From an uncultured Bacteroidales bacterium (GTDB taxonomy: Bacteria; Bacteroidota; Bacteroidia; Bacteroidales; P3): DNA of 64,000 nt. The stretch is from contig CAJUFX010000003.1 of NCBI GenBank assembly GCA_910586395.1, positions 3,915-67,914 of the forward strand. Reading direction: 5' to 3'. Each line of letters opens with the position of its first letter. Position 1 is the stretch's first letter. The notes below the pieces were generated by a model. The model had not been told where the DNA came from and ran no database searches. It saw only the letters and a program-made list of their open reading frames with translations. Made by a program: the position numbers and the translations under genes. Positions 16,889 through 26,279 of this stretch are shown in pieces.

Positions 16889-18016
16889 ATGTTGAGAAAA
16901 TTTTTGGATCGGATTAAGCCGCAATTCGAAAAAGGAGGCAAATTCGCGTTTTTGCACTCCACGTTCGATGCGTTCGAGACATTTTTGTATGTGCCGAATA
17001 CGGTGACGGTCAAGGGCGCCCATGTGCGGGACGGTTTGGACATGAAGCGTACGATGATTATGGTCGTATTCGCTTTGATGCCCTGCTTTTTGTTTGGGAC
17101 GTATAATGTGGGGCTCATGCACTACAGTGCGTTGGGCGAGACGGCCGCGTTTTGGCCCACGTTTTGGTTCGGTTGCACGAAAGTGTTGCCGATGCTGATT
17201 GTGAGTTATGTGGTCGGCTTGGGCATCGAATTTATTTTCGCCCAGTACCGCGGTCATGATGTGAACGAGGGCTTTTTGGTTTCGGGTTTTCTGATTCCGT
17301 TGATTTGCCCGCCCGATGTGCCGCTTTGGATGCTGGCCGTGGCGACGGCTTTCGCTGTGGTGATCGGCAAGGAGGTTTTCGGCGGTACCGGCATGAATAT
17401 CTGGAATCCGGCGCTGTTGGCGCGTGCCTTCCTGTTTTTTGCCTATCCGGCGCACATGTCGGGCGACGAGGTATGGGTGGCCGATGCGGCTTCCGGGCCG
17501 ACGGCTTTGGCGACCGTATCGCAGGGACAGGCGGCCAATCTGCCTGATTTGGGACAGTTGTTTTTCGGCTTCATTCCCGGTGCGGTGGGCGAGACGTCCA
17601 AGTTGTGCATTCTGATCGGCGCCGTCATTTTGTTGTGGACGGGAATCGGTAGCCTGCGCGTCATGCTTTCCGTCGTTTTGGGGGGACTGACGATGGGGTT
17701 GGTGGCCCATGCGGCCGGTGCGACGGTGGCTACGCCTTGGCATCAGTTGCTCATGGGCGGTTTCCTGTTCGGCGCCGTGTTCATGGCGACCGATCCGGTA
17801 ACGTCGGCTCAGACGAATTGGGGTAAAGTGATTTACGGTTTCCTGATCGGGGTCTTGGCCGTGTTGATCCGCGTGTTCAATCCGGCTTATCCGGAAGGCA
17901 TGATGCTGGCGATTCTGTTTATGAATACGTTTGCGCCGCTCATCGACTATCTGGTCGTGAACCGCAATATCAAACGCCGTCAGCGCCGCTTGAAACTTAA
18001 AGAGGTAAAAAACTAA
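16889..18016 (+). CDS. nqrB: Na+-translocating NADH:quinone reductase subunit B
   Basis: A polytopic subunit with about ten membrane spans that carries covalently bound FMN and part of the sodium path. The flavin-attachment threonine is expected in an S/T-G-A-T motif; here it reads S202-G203-P204-T205, with the Thr kept but Pro in place of Ala. DPVTSAQT near the C-terminus is also typical. At 375 residues it is slightly short for the family but complete. It lies 56 bases after nqrA. Confidence 0.92.
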   Translation: MLRKFLDRIKPQFEKGGKFAFLHSTFDAFETFLYVPNTVTVKGAHVRDGLDMKRTMIMVVFALMPCFLFGTYNVGLMHYSALGETAAFWPTFWFGCTKVLPMLIVSYVVGLGIEFIFAQYRGHDVNEGFLVSGFLIPLICPPDVPLWMLAVATAFAVVIGKEVFGGTGMNIWNPALLARAFLFFAYPAHMSGDEVWVADAASGPTALATVSQGQAANLPDLGQLFFGFIPGAVGETSKLCILIGAVILLWTGIGSLRVMLSVVLGGLTMGLVAHAAGATVATPWHQLLMGGFLFGAVFMATDPVTSAQTNWGKVIYGFLIGVLAVLIRVFNPAYPEGMMLAILFMNTFAPLIDYLVVNRNIKRRQRRLKLKEVKN

Positions 18017-18048
18017 ATTAAATAGAGAGGGGTACTCCCCGTTGCCGT

Positions 18049-19110
18049 ATGTTCTCGAATAAGTATATTTACATTTATACCACGATAATGGTGGTAGCGG
18101 TGGCCGCGTTGCTGGCGTTGGCCGCCACCTTGTTGAAACCTTTTCAGGATAAGAACGCCCGGGTGGAGACGATGCAGAATATCCTGAAAGCGGCCGGCAT
18201 CGCTTCCACGGCCGAAGACGCCGAGGGCTTGTATGCCGATTTCATTCGGGAGGAATTGACGATAAACACGGCCGGCGAAGTGTTGGCGCGTTACGGTTCG
18301 GACGGCGCGTTGCTCGACGGCACGGGCGCGCGGGCGTTTGACATCAGCATGAAGAATGCGTTGGAAGCGGGCGAGCACGGTGCGTTTCCGGTTTTCGTCT
18401 GCCGCAAGGACGGTACGGACGGTTATATCGTGCCGTTATATGGCAAAGGTTTGTGGGGACCGATTTGGGGGTATATCACGTTGGCGCCCGATATGAATAC
18501 GGTGGTCGGCGCTTCGTTCGGCCATCAGGGGGAAACGCCGGGTTTAGGCGCGGAAATAGCGACAGACGCTTTCCAACAGCCGTTTGCGGGCAAGCGGATT
18601 TTCGACGCGCAGCAGCGGTTTACGTCTATAACGGTACAGAAAGGCGGTGTCAAGAATTATAAGGGTGATCCCGTTCATGCCGTGGATGCCATTTCCGGCG
18701 GTACGATTACGAGTACCAGCGTTTCGGATATGTTGCGCGATTGTCTGACCTATTATATTCCGTTCTTCAACCGCATGCAGGGCGACAGCACGTTGGCGGC
18801 CGCCGACAGCCTGAAGGCGGAAGAACCGGAGCCGGCTAAGCAGGAACCCGTGGCTCAACCGCGCCGCGTGGTGCAACAGCCTGAAGAACCGGCTCAACCG
18901 GCCAAGCCTGCGGTCGAACCGACGGCGGCGCCTGCCGCGCCCCCCGTTCCGGTACAGGAGCCCGAACCGCAACCGGTTCAACCGGAACAGCCGGTCGAAC
19001 CGGCGCAACCCGTCACGCCTGAGACGCCGGCTCAACCCGAGCCGCAACCGGTTCAGCCCGAACAGCCGTCCGAACCGGCTCAGCCCGAACAACCTGAGGA
19101 GGCGGAATAA
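18049..19110 (+). CDS. nqrC: Na+-translocating NADH:quinone reductase subunit C with a long Pro/Gln/Glu tail
   Basis: One N-terminal membrane anchor (residues about 8-30) is followed by the periplasmic FMN-binding domain. The flavinylation motif reads S216-G217-G218-T219 (SGGTITST), with the Thr intact and Gly for the usual Ala. The family ends near residue 250; this protein carries about 100 more residues of Pro/Glu/Gln-rich repeats (PEPQPVQPEQP, repeated with variation). The tail should lie in the periplasm and may be a flexible spacer or a cell-wall contact. Its DNA is itself repetitive and so liable to length change. Confidence 0.91.
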   Translation: MFSNKYIYIYTTIMVVAVAALLALAATLLKPFQDKNARVETMQNILKAAGIASTAEDAEGLYADFIREELTINTAGEVLARYGSDGALLDGTGARAFDISMKNALEAGEHGAFPVFVCRKDGTDGYIVPLYGKGLWGPIWGYITLAPDMNTVVGASFGHQGETPGLGAEIATDAFQQPFAGKRIFDAQQRFTSITVQKGGVKNYKGDPVHAVDAISGGTITSTSVSDMLRDCLTYYIPFFNRMQGDSTLAAADSLKAEEPEPAKQEPVAQPRRVVQQPEEPAQPAKPAVEPTAAPAAPPVPVQEPEPQPVQPEQPVEPAQPVTPETPAQPEPQPVQPEQPSEPAQPEQPEEAE

Positions 19111-19162
19111 AGGGAAAATGACATTGGAATCGCTTGAACGAAAATAAGGATTGAAGCTTATT

Positions 19163-19816
19163 ATGGAACAACAGCAGGAAAGGGACGCTTGGTTCTCGGC
19201 CAAGAATCTGAAATTGATAACGACGCCTTTGGGCGGCAACAACCCGATAACCGTACAGGTATTGGGCATCTGTTCGGCTTTGGCCGTCACCGTACAGTTG
19301 CAGCCGGCTTTGGTCATGGCCATATCCGTAACGGTCGTCACGGCTTTTGCGAATCTGATTATCTCTTTGTTGCGGAACACGATACCGCCCCGCATCCGGA
19401 TTATCGTGCAATTGACGGTCATCGCCGCCTTGGTCATCCTTGTGGATCAGGTGCTGAAAGCCTTTTTGTATGACGTGAGCAAGCAATTGTCGGTCTATGT
19501 CAGCCTGATTATCACGAATTGTATCGTCATGGGACGGCTTGAAGCCTTTGCAATGGCCAACAAACCCTGGCCCTCGTTTTTGGACGGGGTCGGCAATGGC
19601 GTAGGCTACGGCTTGATTCTCGTGCTCATCGCGTTTTTCCGCGAATTGTTCGGTTCGGGCACGCTGTTTGGCTACCGGGTTATCCCCGACGGGCTGTACG
19701 AAGCCGGTTATTCGAACAACGGCCTGTTCATCCTGCCGCCTATGGCGCTCATACTCGTGGGCGTGTTTATCTGGATTCAACGCGCCAGAAATAAAGAGTT
19801 GATAGAGAAAAACTAA
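19163..19816 (+). CDS. nqrD: Na+-translocating NADH:quinone reductase subunit D
   Basis: A 217-residue integral membrane subunit with about six spans, a partner of NqrE; together they hold the intramembrane [2Fe-2S] centre. The conserved cysteine regions are VLGICSALAVT and LIITNCIVMGR, each with one Cys. The ATG at 19163 has AAGGA 13 bases upstream; the TTG at 19151 is less likely. Confidence 0.92.
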   Translation: MEQQQERDAWFSAKNLKLITTPLGGNNPITVQVLGICSALAVTVQLQPALVMAISVTVVTAFANLIISLLRNTIPPRIRIIVQLTVIAALVILVDQVLKAFLYDVSKQLSVYVSLIITNCIVMGRLEAFAMANKPWPSFLDGVGNGVGYGLILVLIAFFRELFGSGTLFGYRVIPDGLYEAGYSNNGLFILPPMALILVGVFIWIQRARNKELIEKN

Positions 19817-19831
19817 GCGATTTAAGCGACT

Positions 19832-20449
19832 ATGGAAAACCTGATCAATATATTCGTTCGGTCGATTTTCGTCGACAACATGATCTTCGCCTACTTTTTG
19901 GGGATGTGTTCTTACTTGGCCGTTTCCAAAAACGTGAAGACCGCTTTCGGATTGGGCGTGTCGGTGGTGTTCGTCATGCTCATCACGGTGCCTTTGAATT
20001 ATTTGATGAACCGTTATCTGTTGGAAGCGGGCGCGCTGTCGTGGTTGAGCCCGGCTTTGGCCGATGTGGATTTAAGTTTCCTGACCTTGATCATGTTCAT
20101 CGCCACGGTGGCCTGTATCGTGCAGTTGTTGGAGATGATCATTGAAAAAGTATCGCCGGCTCTGTATTCGTCCTTGGGTATCTTTTTGCCGTTGATAGCC
20201 GTGAATTGCGCTATTTTGGGCGGATCGCTGTTCATGCAACAGCGCGAGTACGCGAGTCTGGCCGAAGCATCCGTTTTCGCGTTGGGTTCGGGGATCGGCT
20301 GGTGTCTGGCCATTGTCGGCATCGCCGCCATCCGCGAGAAGTTGAAGTATTCGCATGTGCCGGCCCCGTTGAAAGGCTTGGGCATCGCGTTTATCGTGAC
20401 GGGGCTCATGGGCATTTCGTTCATGTGCTTTTTGGGAATCAAGTTATAG
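19832..20449 (+). CDS. nqrE: Na+-translocating NADH:quinone reductase subunit E
   Basis: A 205-residue integral membrane subunit, homologous to NqrD but inserted in the opposite direction. The cluster cysteines are in YFLGMCSYLAVSKNVK and AVNCAILGGSLF. About six spans. Fifteen bases after nqrD, in the same operon. Confidence 0.93.
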   Translation: MENLINIFVRSIFVDNMIFAYFLGMCSYLAVSKNVKTAFGLGVSVVFVMLITVPLNYLMNRYLLEAGALSWLSPALADVDLSFLTLIMFIATVACIVQLLEMIIEKVSPALYSSLGIFLPLIAVNCAILGGSLFMQQREYASLAEASVFALGSGIGWCLAIVGIAAIREKLKYSHVPAPLKGLGIAFIVTGLMGISFMCFLGIKL

Positions 20450-20478
20450 TAGTGTCGGATTAAAAGAAAAAAACAGAT

Positions 20479-21723
20479 ATGTCGTCAAGCATTGTCATAT
20501 TGACTGCGGTAGCCGTTTTTTTGGTCGTCATCCTGTTACTGGTCAGTCTGTTGTTGTATGCGCGCAAACGATTGGTGCCGCAGGGTAAGGTTCATGTCGA
20601 AATCAACGGCGAAAAGGACCTCGAAGTGGAAATGGGCAACTCGTTGCTGTCAACCTTGGCCGCCCAAAAGATATTTTTGCCGTCGGCCTGCGGCGGCAAA
20701 GGCAGTTGCGGTTTGTGTCGCGTGCAGGTGCCCGAAGGCGGCGGCAGTATTTTACCGTCCGAACAGAACTTCTTTACGCGCAAGGAACAGAACAATCACT
20801 GGCGTTTGGCTTGCCAGGTCAAGGTCCGCAACGACATGAAAATCCAGGTGCCGGCGGCCGTGTTCGGCATCCGGAAATGGGAGTGCGAGGTGGTCAGCAG
20901 CCGCAACGTGGCGACGTTCATCCGCGAATTCATAGTTAAATTGCCGGCCGGCGAGCAGTTGAATTTCCGTTCCGGCGGTTATATTCAGATTGATGTGCCG
21001 GCCTGTACGGTCAATTACAAGGACATTCAGGTGGACGAGCCCTACAGAAGCGAGTGGGACAAGATGAAGATGTGGGATCTGACGATGAAGAATCCCGAAC
21101 CCTGCTTCCGGGCCTACTCCATGGCCAACCACCCGGCCGAGGGCGACCGCATCATGCTCAACGTCCGTATCGCCACGCCGCCTTTCGACCGTAAGACCGG
21201 CCAATGGGCCAAGGTCAATCCGGGTATTTGCTCGTCTTATATTTATTCGCTCAAACCGGGCGACAAGATTACGATTTCCGGCCCTTATGGCGAATTTTTC
21301 GTACAGGATACGCAGCGTGAGATGATGTTTATCGGCGGCGGTGCCGGTATGGCGCCGATGCGTTCGCATATCTTCGACCAGTTCAAGACGCAGCACACCA
21401 AACGTAAGGCTACGTTCTGGTATGGCGGCCGTTCGGTCAAGGAATTGTTCTATATGGAGGACTTCGAGGAAATCAAGCGTGAAAATCCGAATTTCGAGTT
21501 CCATGTCGCTTTGTCCGACCCGCAGCCGGGCGACAACTGGACGGGACCGACCGGTTTCATCCATCAGGTGATATTCGACCAATATCTTAAGAATCATCCC
21601 GAACCCGACGAAATCGAATACTACTTGTGCGGGCCTCCCGCCATGACGAACGCCGTGGTCAAGATGTTGGACGATTTGGGCGTGCCGCCTGAAATGATAC
21701 GTTACGACAATTTTGGTTCTTAG
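20479..21723 (+). CDS. nqrF: Na+-translocating NADH:quinone reductase subunit F
   Basis: The NADH entry subunit. One N-terminal membrane anchor (residues about 4-26), a [2Fe-2S] ferredoxin domain (ACGGKGSCGLCRVQV, with the fourth Cys in WRLACQVKV), an FAD-binding ferredoxin-reductase domain (RAYSMANHP) and an NADH-binding domain (FIGGGAGMAPMRSHIFDQ, then YLCGPPAM). Full length at 414 residues. Last gene of the operon, followed by a terminator. Confidence 0.94.
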   Translation: MSSSIVILTAVAVFLVVILLLVSLLLYARKRLVPQGKVHVEINGEKDLEVEMGNSLLSTLAAQKIFLPSACGGKGSCGLCRVQVPEGGGSILPSEQNFFTRKEQNNHWRLACQVKVRNDMKIQVPAAVFGIRKWECEVVSSRNVATFIREFIVKLPAGEQLNFRSGGYIQIDVPACTVNYKDIQVDEPYRSEWDKMKMWDLTMKNPEPCFRAYSMANHPAEGDRIMLNVRIATPPFDRKTGQWAKVNPGICSSYIYSLKPGDKITISGPYGEFFVQDTQREMMFIGGGAGMAPMRSHIFDQFKTQHTKRKATFWYGGRSVKELFYMEDFEEIKRENPNFEFHVALSDPQPGDNWTGPTGFIHQVIFDQYLKNHPEPDEIEYYLCGPPAMTNAVVKMLDDLGVPPEMIRYDNFGS

Positions 21724-21730
21724 TTATTAT

Positions 21731-21769
21731 ACCGACCGCCGGCCCGATGGTTTGCGGTCGGTTTTGTTT
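21731..21769 (+). terminator. terminator of the nqr operon
   Basis: ACCGACCGC (21731-21739) pairs perfectly with GCGGTCGGT (21754-21762), followed by TTTTGTTT. It begins seven bases after the nqrF stop. Confidence 0.85.
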
Positions 21770-21804
21770 CGACGTGCATGAATATGAATTAAAAGGTAGG
21801 ACAG

Positions 21805-22551
21805 ATGAACGACACATTGGTTATAATTCCCACTTACAACGAGAAAGAGAATATAGAGAAAATCATCCGCAAGGTGTTTTCTTTGCCGAAAGCTTTCGAT
21901 ATCCTTGTAGTGGAAGACAATTCGCCGGATGGTACGGCGGCTATCGTGCGGCGTCTGCTTACCGAATTTCCCGACCGCCTGTTTATGGAGGAACGCACGG
22001 GAAAACTGGGGTTGGGAACGGCCTACATCCACGGTTTCAAATGGGCGTTGCAACGTCATTACGATTATGTCGTGGAGATGGACGCCGACTTCTCGCACAA
22101 TCCGGACGATTTGTTGAGGCTCTATGAATCGTGTGCGGAGAAAGGGGCGGATTTGACTGTCGGCTCACGTTATGTCAACCATGTGGTCAATGTCGTGAAC
22201 TGGCCGATCGGGCGCGTTTTGATGTCGTACTACGCTTCGGCTTACGTCCGTTTCGTGACGGGCATGAAGATAGGCGACGCCACGGCCGGCTTTGTCTGCT
22301 ACCGCCGCAGTCTGTTGGAGGCTATGGATTTGGACGATATCCGTTTCGTAGGCTATGCGTTCCAGATAGAGATGAAATACACCGCCTATCGGTTGGGATA
22401 TGACGTGCGGGAAGTGTCGATTGTCTTTACCGACCGCCGGGAAGGGACGTCCAAAATGAGCAAAAAGATTTTCAAAGAGGCTTTCTTCGGTGTTATTTCT
22501 TTGAGATTCCGTAAGTTCAAGGGCATTCGTAAACCGAAAAACGTCCGATAG
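21805..22551 (+). CDS. polyprenol monophosphomannose synthase-like family 2 glycosyltransferase
   Basis: A 248-residue DPM1-like glycosyltransferase that would load a sugar, often mannose, onto a polyprenyl phosphate. Family marks are VVEDNSPDGTA, EMDADFSHNPDDL (metal-binding D-x-D) and GSRYV. The C-terminal membrane anchor pair found in some relatives is missing, so this is the short form. RBS GGTAGG precedes the ATG. The next glycosyltransferase starts 12 bases later, so the two form an operon. Confidence 0.88.
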   Translation: MNDTLVIIPTYNEKENIEKIIRKVFSLPKAFDILVVEDNSPDGTAAIVRRLLTEFPDRLFMEERTGKLGLGTAYIHGFKWALQRHYDYVVEMDADFSHNPDDLLRLYESCAEKGADLTVGSRYVNHVVNVVNWPIGRVLMSYYASAYVRFVTGMKIGDATAGFVCYRRSLLEAMDLDDIRFVGYAFQIEMKYTAYRLGYDVREVSIVFTDRREGTSKMSKKIFKEAFFGVISLRFRKFKGIRKPKNVR

Positions 22552-22563
22552 GCGGATAGATTC

Positions 22564-23712
22564 ATGAGGATAGCGGTCAATACGCGGCTGTTGCTGGCCA
22601 ACCGCTTGGAAGGCATCGGCTGGTTTACGCACGAGATATTGCGCCGTTGGGTCTGCGCGCATCCCGAGCATACGTTTTATTTTCTGTTCGACCGTGAGCC
22701 GGACCAGGCTTTTCTGTTCGCCGGCAATGTGGTGCCGGTCGTCTTGTTTCCGCCGGCGCGGCATCCGTTGTTATGGTATTGGTTCTTCGAATACAGCGTG
22801 ACGCGGTTTCTCAAGCGGCGGGATATCGATTTGTTTGTCTCCACCGACGGCTGTATGCCGTTGCATGCGCGGCGGCGCGACGGTCGCCCGATGCCTTGCG
22901 TGGATGTCATTCACGATTTGGGGTTTGAACATATAGCCGGCGGCATGCGGTGGTCGCACCGTCGGTATTACCGGTATTTCATGCCGCGTTTCGCGTGTCG
23001 GGCGGACTTGCTGTGTACGGTATCGGATTTCAGCCGGGCCGACTTGGCCGCCTGTTACGGGGTGGCGGCCGACAAAATAACGGTGGTTTACAATGCCGCG
23101 CTGGCTTCCTATCATCCGCTGACGGAGGCGGAGAAAGCCGTCGTGCGGGAGAATGTGAGTGGCGGTCGGCCGTATTTCATCTATGTGGGATCGATACACC
23201 GTCGCAAGAACGTCTGGCGCATGTTGCAGGCGTTCGACCGCTTCAAGGCGGCGACCGGGGCGCCGCACCGCTTCGTCATGGTCGGAACGCCGATGTGGCG
23301 CGACCGCCGGATGGAAAAGGCTTACGCCACGCTGGCGCATAAACAGGATATCCTGTGGCTCGGCCGGGTGGAACCGGAAGCGTTGAACGGGCTTGTGGCC
23401 GCGTCGGAAGCCTTGGTTTACGTCTCCATATTCGAGGGTTTCGGCATACCGGTCGTGGAGGCGTTTGCGGCCGAAACGGCCGTCATTACGTCGAATGTGA
23501 CGTCGTTGCCCGAGGTGGGCGGTGAGGCGGCCTGCTATGTCGATCCTTACGACGTGGAGGCGATAAGCGCCGGCATGGCGCGTGTGGCCGGCGATGCGGC
23601 TTACCGCGCCGAACTGATCGCGCGCGGCCGCCGGCAGCGGGAAAAATTTTCTTGGGACGAGAGCGCGCGCCGTTTCGATGAGGCTGTGGCGCGTCTGATG
23701 GACGGGCGTTGA
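22564..23712 (+). CDS. family 4 glycosyltransferase (GT-B fold)
   Basis: A 382-residue GT-B glycosyltransferase. The C-terminal half carries FIYVGSIHRRKNVWRMLQAF and VYVSIFEGFGIPVVEAF, whose E-x7-E region is the donor-site signature of family 4, and later TSLPEVGGEAACYVDPYD. The N-terminal acceptor domain begins MRIAVNTRLLLANRLEGIG. Probably acts in surface polysaccharide or glycan assembly with the preceding gene. Substrate unknown. Confidence 0.87.
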   Translation: MRIAVNTRLLLANRLEGIGWFTHEILRRWVCAHPEHTFYFLFDREPDQAFLFAGNVVPVVLFPPARHPLLWYWFFEYSVTRFLKRRDIDLFVSTDGCMPLHARRRDGRPMPCVDVIHDLGFEHIAGGMRWSHRRYYRYFMPRFACRADLLCTVSDFSRADLAACYGVAADKITVVYNAALASYHPLTEAEKAVVRENVSGGRPYFIYVGSIHRRKNVWRMLQAFDRFKAATGAPHRFVMVGTPMWRDRRMEKAYATLAHKQDILWLGRVEPEALNGLVAASEALVYVSIFEGFGIPVVEAFAAETAVITSNVTSLPEVGGEAACYVDPYDVEAISAGMARVAGDAAYRAELIARGRRQREKFSWDESARRFDEAVARLMDGR

Positions 23713-23809
23713 GGCGCCGCGGCGTTGTACCGCCTTGTGTCCGCAGGGAATGATGCCGGCCGCCACGGATGACCGTTGGCTCTGCAACCGGGTTGCAGGC
23801 CGTTTCCGC

Positions 23810-23841
23810 TATATTTGCGGTTGTGATATATATTATATTTG
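23810..23841 (+). promoter_or_regulatory. two tandem -7 boxes before the copper ATPase
   Basis: TATATTTG occurs at 23810-23817 and again at 23834-23841. For the second, the TTTG of the first box sits 16 bases upstream, a little close for a -33 element. No metal-regulator operator is recognisable by eye. The rest of the 220-base gap after 23712 shows nothing else. Confidence 0.5.
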
Positions 23842-23932
23842 CACTAAGAATTTTAGCGTTCAACCGATAGGCATGCGCGGACCGGTCTTGGGATGCGACC
23901 GTCGGCATTCGTGCCTGAAATTGTGAAATACC

Positions 23933-26269
23933 ATGAAACAACAGACCGTATATCCGCTTTTGGGGTTGCATTGCGCCGGCTGTGCGCAACGCGTGGAGAA
24001 GATGGCCGCCGGCTATCCGGGCGTGACCGCCGCCCGGGTCAATTTCGCCGACAGCACGCTGAATCTGACTTATGAGATGGCGGAAATGGATTTGCCGGCC
24101 TTTCAAAAAGCGGTGGCCGACATGGGCTATACGCTTATTTTAGAGGCGGCCGATCCGTTTAAGGAGCAGGCGGCGCAGCAGAAAAAGGCCTATAAGAATC
24201 TGAAGACACGGGTGGTCGGAGCCTGGCTCCTGGCCGTGCCGTTGTCCGTTCTGGGTATGAGCCATGGTTGGGACTTTCCGGGTAAGGCTTGGCTCATGAT
24301 GTTGCTTTCGTTGGGGATCATGGTCGGATTCGGACGGGAATATTATGTGCGGGCGTGGAAGCAGGCGCGGCGGTTTTCGGCCGATATGGATACGCTCGTG
24401 GCTTTGAGTACGTCGGTGTCTTTTCTTTTCAGTCTTTTCAATACGCTTTTCCCCGATTTCTGGACGAGCCGCGGTATGCATCCGCATCTGTATTACGAGG
24501 CTTCCGGTATGATTATCGCGTTTGTATTGTTGGGCAAGTTTTTAGAAGAACGCGCCAAACAAGGTACGTCCGAGGCGTTGAAAGGCTTGGTGGCCTTGCA
24601 GGCGGACGAGGCGATGGCACTGCGTAACGGTTCTTTCGAGCGGGTGGCTGTCGCGCTGTTGCGTCCGGGCGATACCGTGTTGGTGCGGCCCGGCGAGAAA
24701 GTGCCGGTCGATGGCCGGGTAACCGAAGGACATTCGTTTGTGGATGAGAGCATGATGACGGGGGAGCCCTTGCCCGTCGAACGGCAGGCCGGCGACAAGG
24801 TGTTGGCCGGTACGCTGAACCGGGACGGTTCGTTGCAGATAGAGGTAACGGCTTCCGGACAGGCTACTTATCTGGCGGCCATGATCCGCAAGGTGCGTGA
24901 GGCGCAGGGCAGTAAGGCACCGATTCAGCGCACGGCCGACAAGGTGGCGGGGATTTTTGTGCCGACGGTCATGGGGCTGGCGATTTTGGCGTTCGCCGTT
25001 TGGTTGGTGGCGGGTGGAAAGGCTTATTTCGCCGAGGCGCTCAATATAGCGGTTTCGGTACTCGTCATCGCGTGTCCGTGCGCGTTGGGACTGGCCACGC
25101 CGACGGCTCTGATGGTGGGCATCGGCAAGGCGGCCGAGCGTCATGTCTTGATAAAGGATGCCGCGGCCTTGGAGCAGTTGTGCCATATCGATACCGTCGT
25201 ATTGGACAAGACCGGCACGCTGACCGAAGGCCGGCCGGGCGTACAGGCTGTATGGTGCGCGCCTTCGGCCGATCGGGCGGCTCTGCTGGCTTTGCTCAAA
25301 GCCGCCGAGATGCGGAGTACGCATCCCATCGCCAAGGCCGTGACGACGTGGATAGACGCGCAGGCGGCGGCCGGCACGGAAGCGGTGGGCGAATTGCCGG
25401 ATATATTTAATTATACGAATGTGGCGGGACAAGGGCTACGGTTTGAGACGGCCGCCGCCGGTAGCGGCGACGGCCGCCAAGCCTATTGGCTCGGCAGCCG
25501 GGCCTACGCGCAGGCGAGGCCGGCTGCCGGGAATGCCGCCGTCACGGCGTCTGTAAGTCCGCAGGGACAGACGGCTTTGCAAACGCCTGAGGCGTTGCCG
25601 GCAGAGGCTACCGAAGTCGAACCCCTGTTGGCGCAATGGGAATCGCAAGGCTATACGATGGCTGTTTTGGGACAGGGCGGCGGCATTCTGGCGGCCGTGG
25701 CCGTGACCGACCGCCTGTCGGCGGAAGCGCTTCCTACGGTTGAAAGTCTGAAAAAGGCCGGTCTGGATGTCTGCATCCTGAGCGGCGACCATACGGCTTC
25801 CGTGGCCCATGTGGCCGACCGGCTCGGCATCACGCATTATCAGGGCGGTCTCCTGCCGGACGACAAGGCACGCTATATCGGCCGGTTGCAACAGGCCGGA
25901 CATAAGGTGGCGATGGTGGGCGACGGGATTAACGACAGTCAGGCCTTGGCCTTGGCCGATGTCAGCATCGCGATGGGGGACGGAACGGACGTGGCCATGC
26001 AGGTAGCCATGGTTACGCTGTTGCAGAACCGGCTGTCGCTCCTGCCGCGTGCGATAGAGTGGTCGGCCAAGACGATGCGTTGCGTGCGACAGAATCTGTT
26101 TTGGGCGTTTATCTATAATGTCATCGCCATTCCCGTGGCGGCGGGCGTCTTATATCCTTTGACGGGCTTTCTGTTGAATCCCATGCTGGCGAGTGCCGCC
26201 ATGGCGTTCAGTTCGGTGTCGGTCGTGGGCAACAGCCTGCGGTTGAAATTCAAGAAATGGGAGGCCTGA
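23933..26269 (+). CDS. copA: copper-translocating P1B-type ATPase
   Basis: A 778-residue P1B-1 ATPase that exports Cu(I) from the cytoplasm. One N-terminal heavy-metal domain with the C14-A-G-C17 site, about eight membrane spans, the transport motif CPC near residues 381-383 (ACPCALGLATPT), the phosphorylation motif DKTGTLTEG near 425, the HP locus THPIAK and the hinge GDGINDSQALA near 663. The nucleotide-binding domain holds an unusual Ala/Pro/Gln-rich insertion of about 45 residues after GSRAYAQ (about residues 525-565). It stands alone, without a visible copper chaperone or regulator. Confidence 0.9.
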   Translation: MKQQTVYPLLGLHCAGCAQRVEKMAAGYPGVTAARVNFADSTLNLTYEMAEMDLPAFQKAVADMGYTLILEAADPFKEQAAQQKKAYKNLKTRVVGAWLLAVPLSVLGMSHGWDFPGKAWLMMLLSLGIMVGFGREYYVRAWKQARRFSADMDTLVALSTSVSFLFSLFNTLFPDFWTSRGMHPHLYYEASGMIIAFVLLGKFLEERAKQGTSEALKGLVALQADEAMALRNGSFERVAVALLRPGDTVLVRPGEKVPVDGRVTEGHSFVDESMMTGEPLPVERQAGDKVLAGTLNRDGSLQIEVTASGQATYLAAMIRKVREAQGSKAPIQRTADKVAGIFVPTVMGLAILAFAVWLVAGGKAYFAEALNIAVSVLVIACPCALGLATPTALMVGIGKAAERHVLIKDAAALEQLCHIDTVVLDKTGTLTEGRPGVQAVWCAPSADRAALLALLKAAEMRSTHPIAKAVTTWIDAQAAAGTEAVGELPDIFNYTNVAGQGLRFETAAAGSGDGRQAYWLGSRAYAQARPAAGNAAVTASVSPQGQTALQTPEALPAEATEVEPLLAQWESQGYTMAVLGQGGGILAAVAVTDRLSAEALPTVESLKKAGLDVCILSGDHTASVAHVADRLGITHYQGGLLPDDKARYIGRLQQAGHKVAMVGDGINDSQALALADVSIAMGDGTDVAMQVAMVTLLQNRLSLLPRAIEWSAKTMRCVRQNLFWAFIYNVIAIPVAAGVLYPLTGFLLNPMLASAAMAFSSVSVVGNSLRLKFKKWEA

Positions 26270-26279
26270 CAGTATATTT

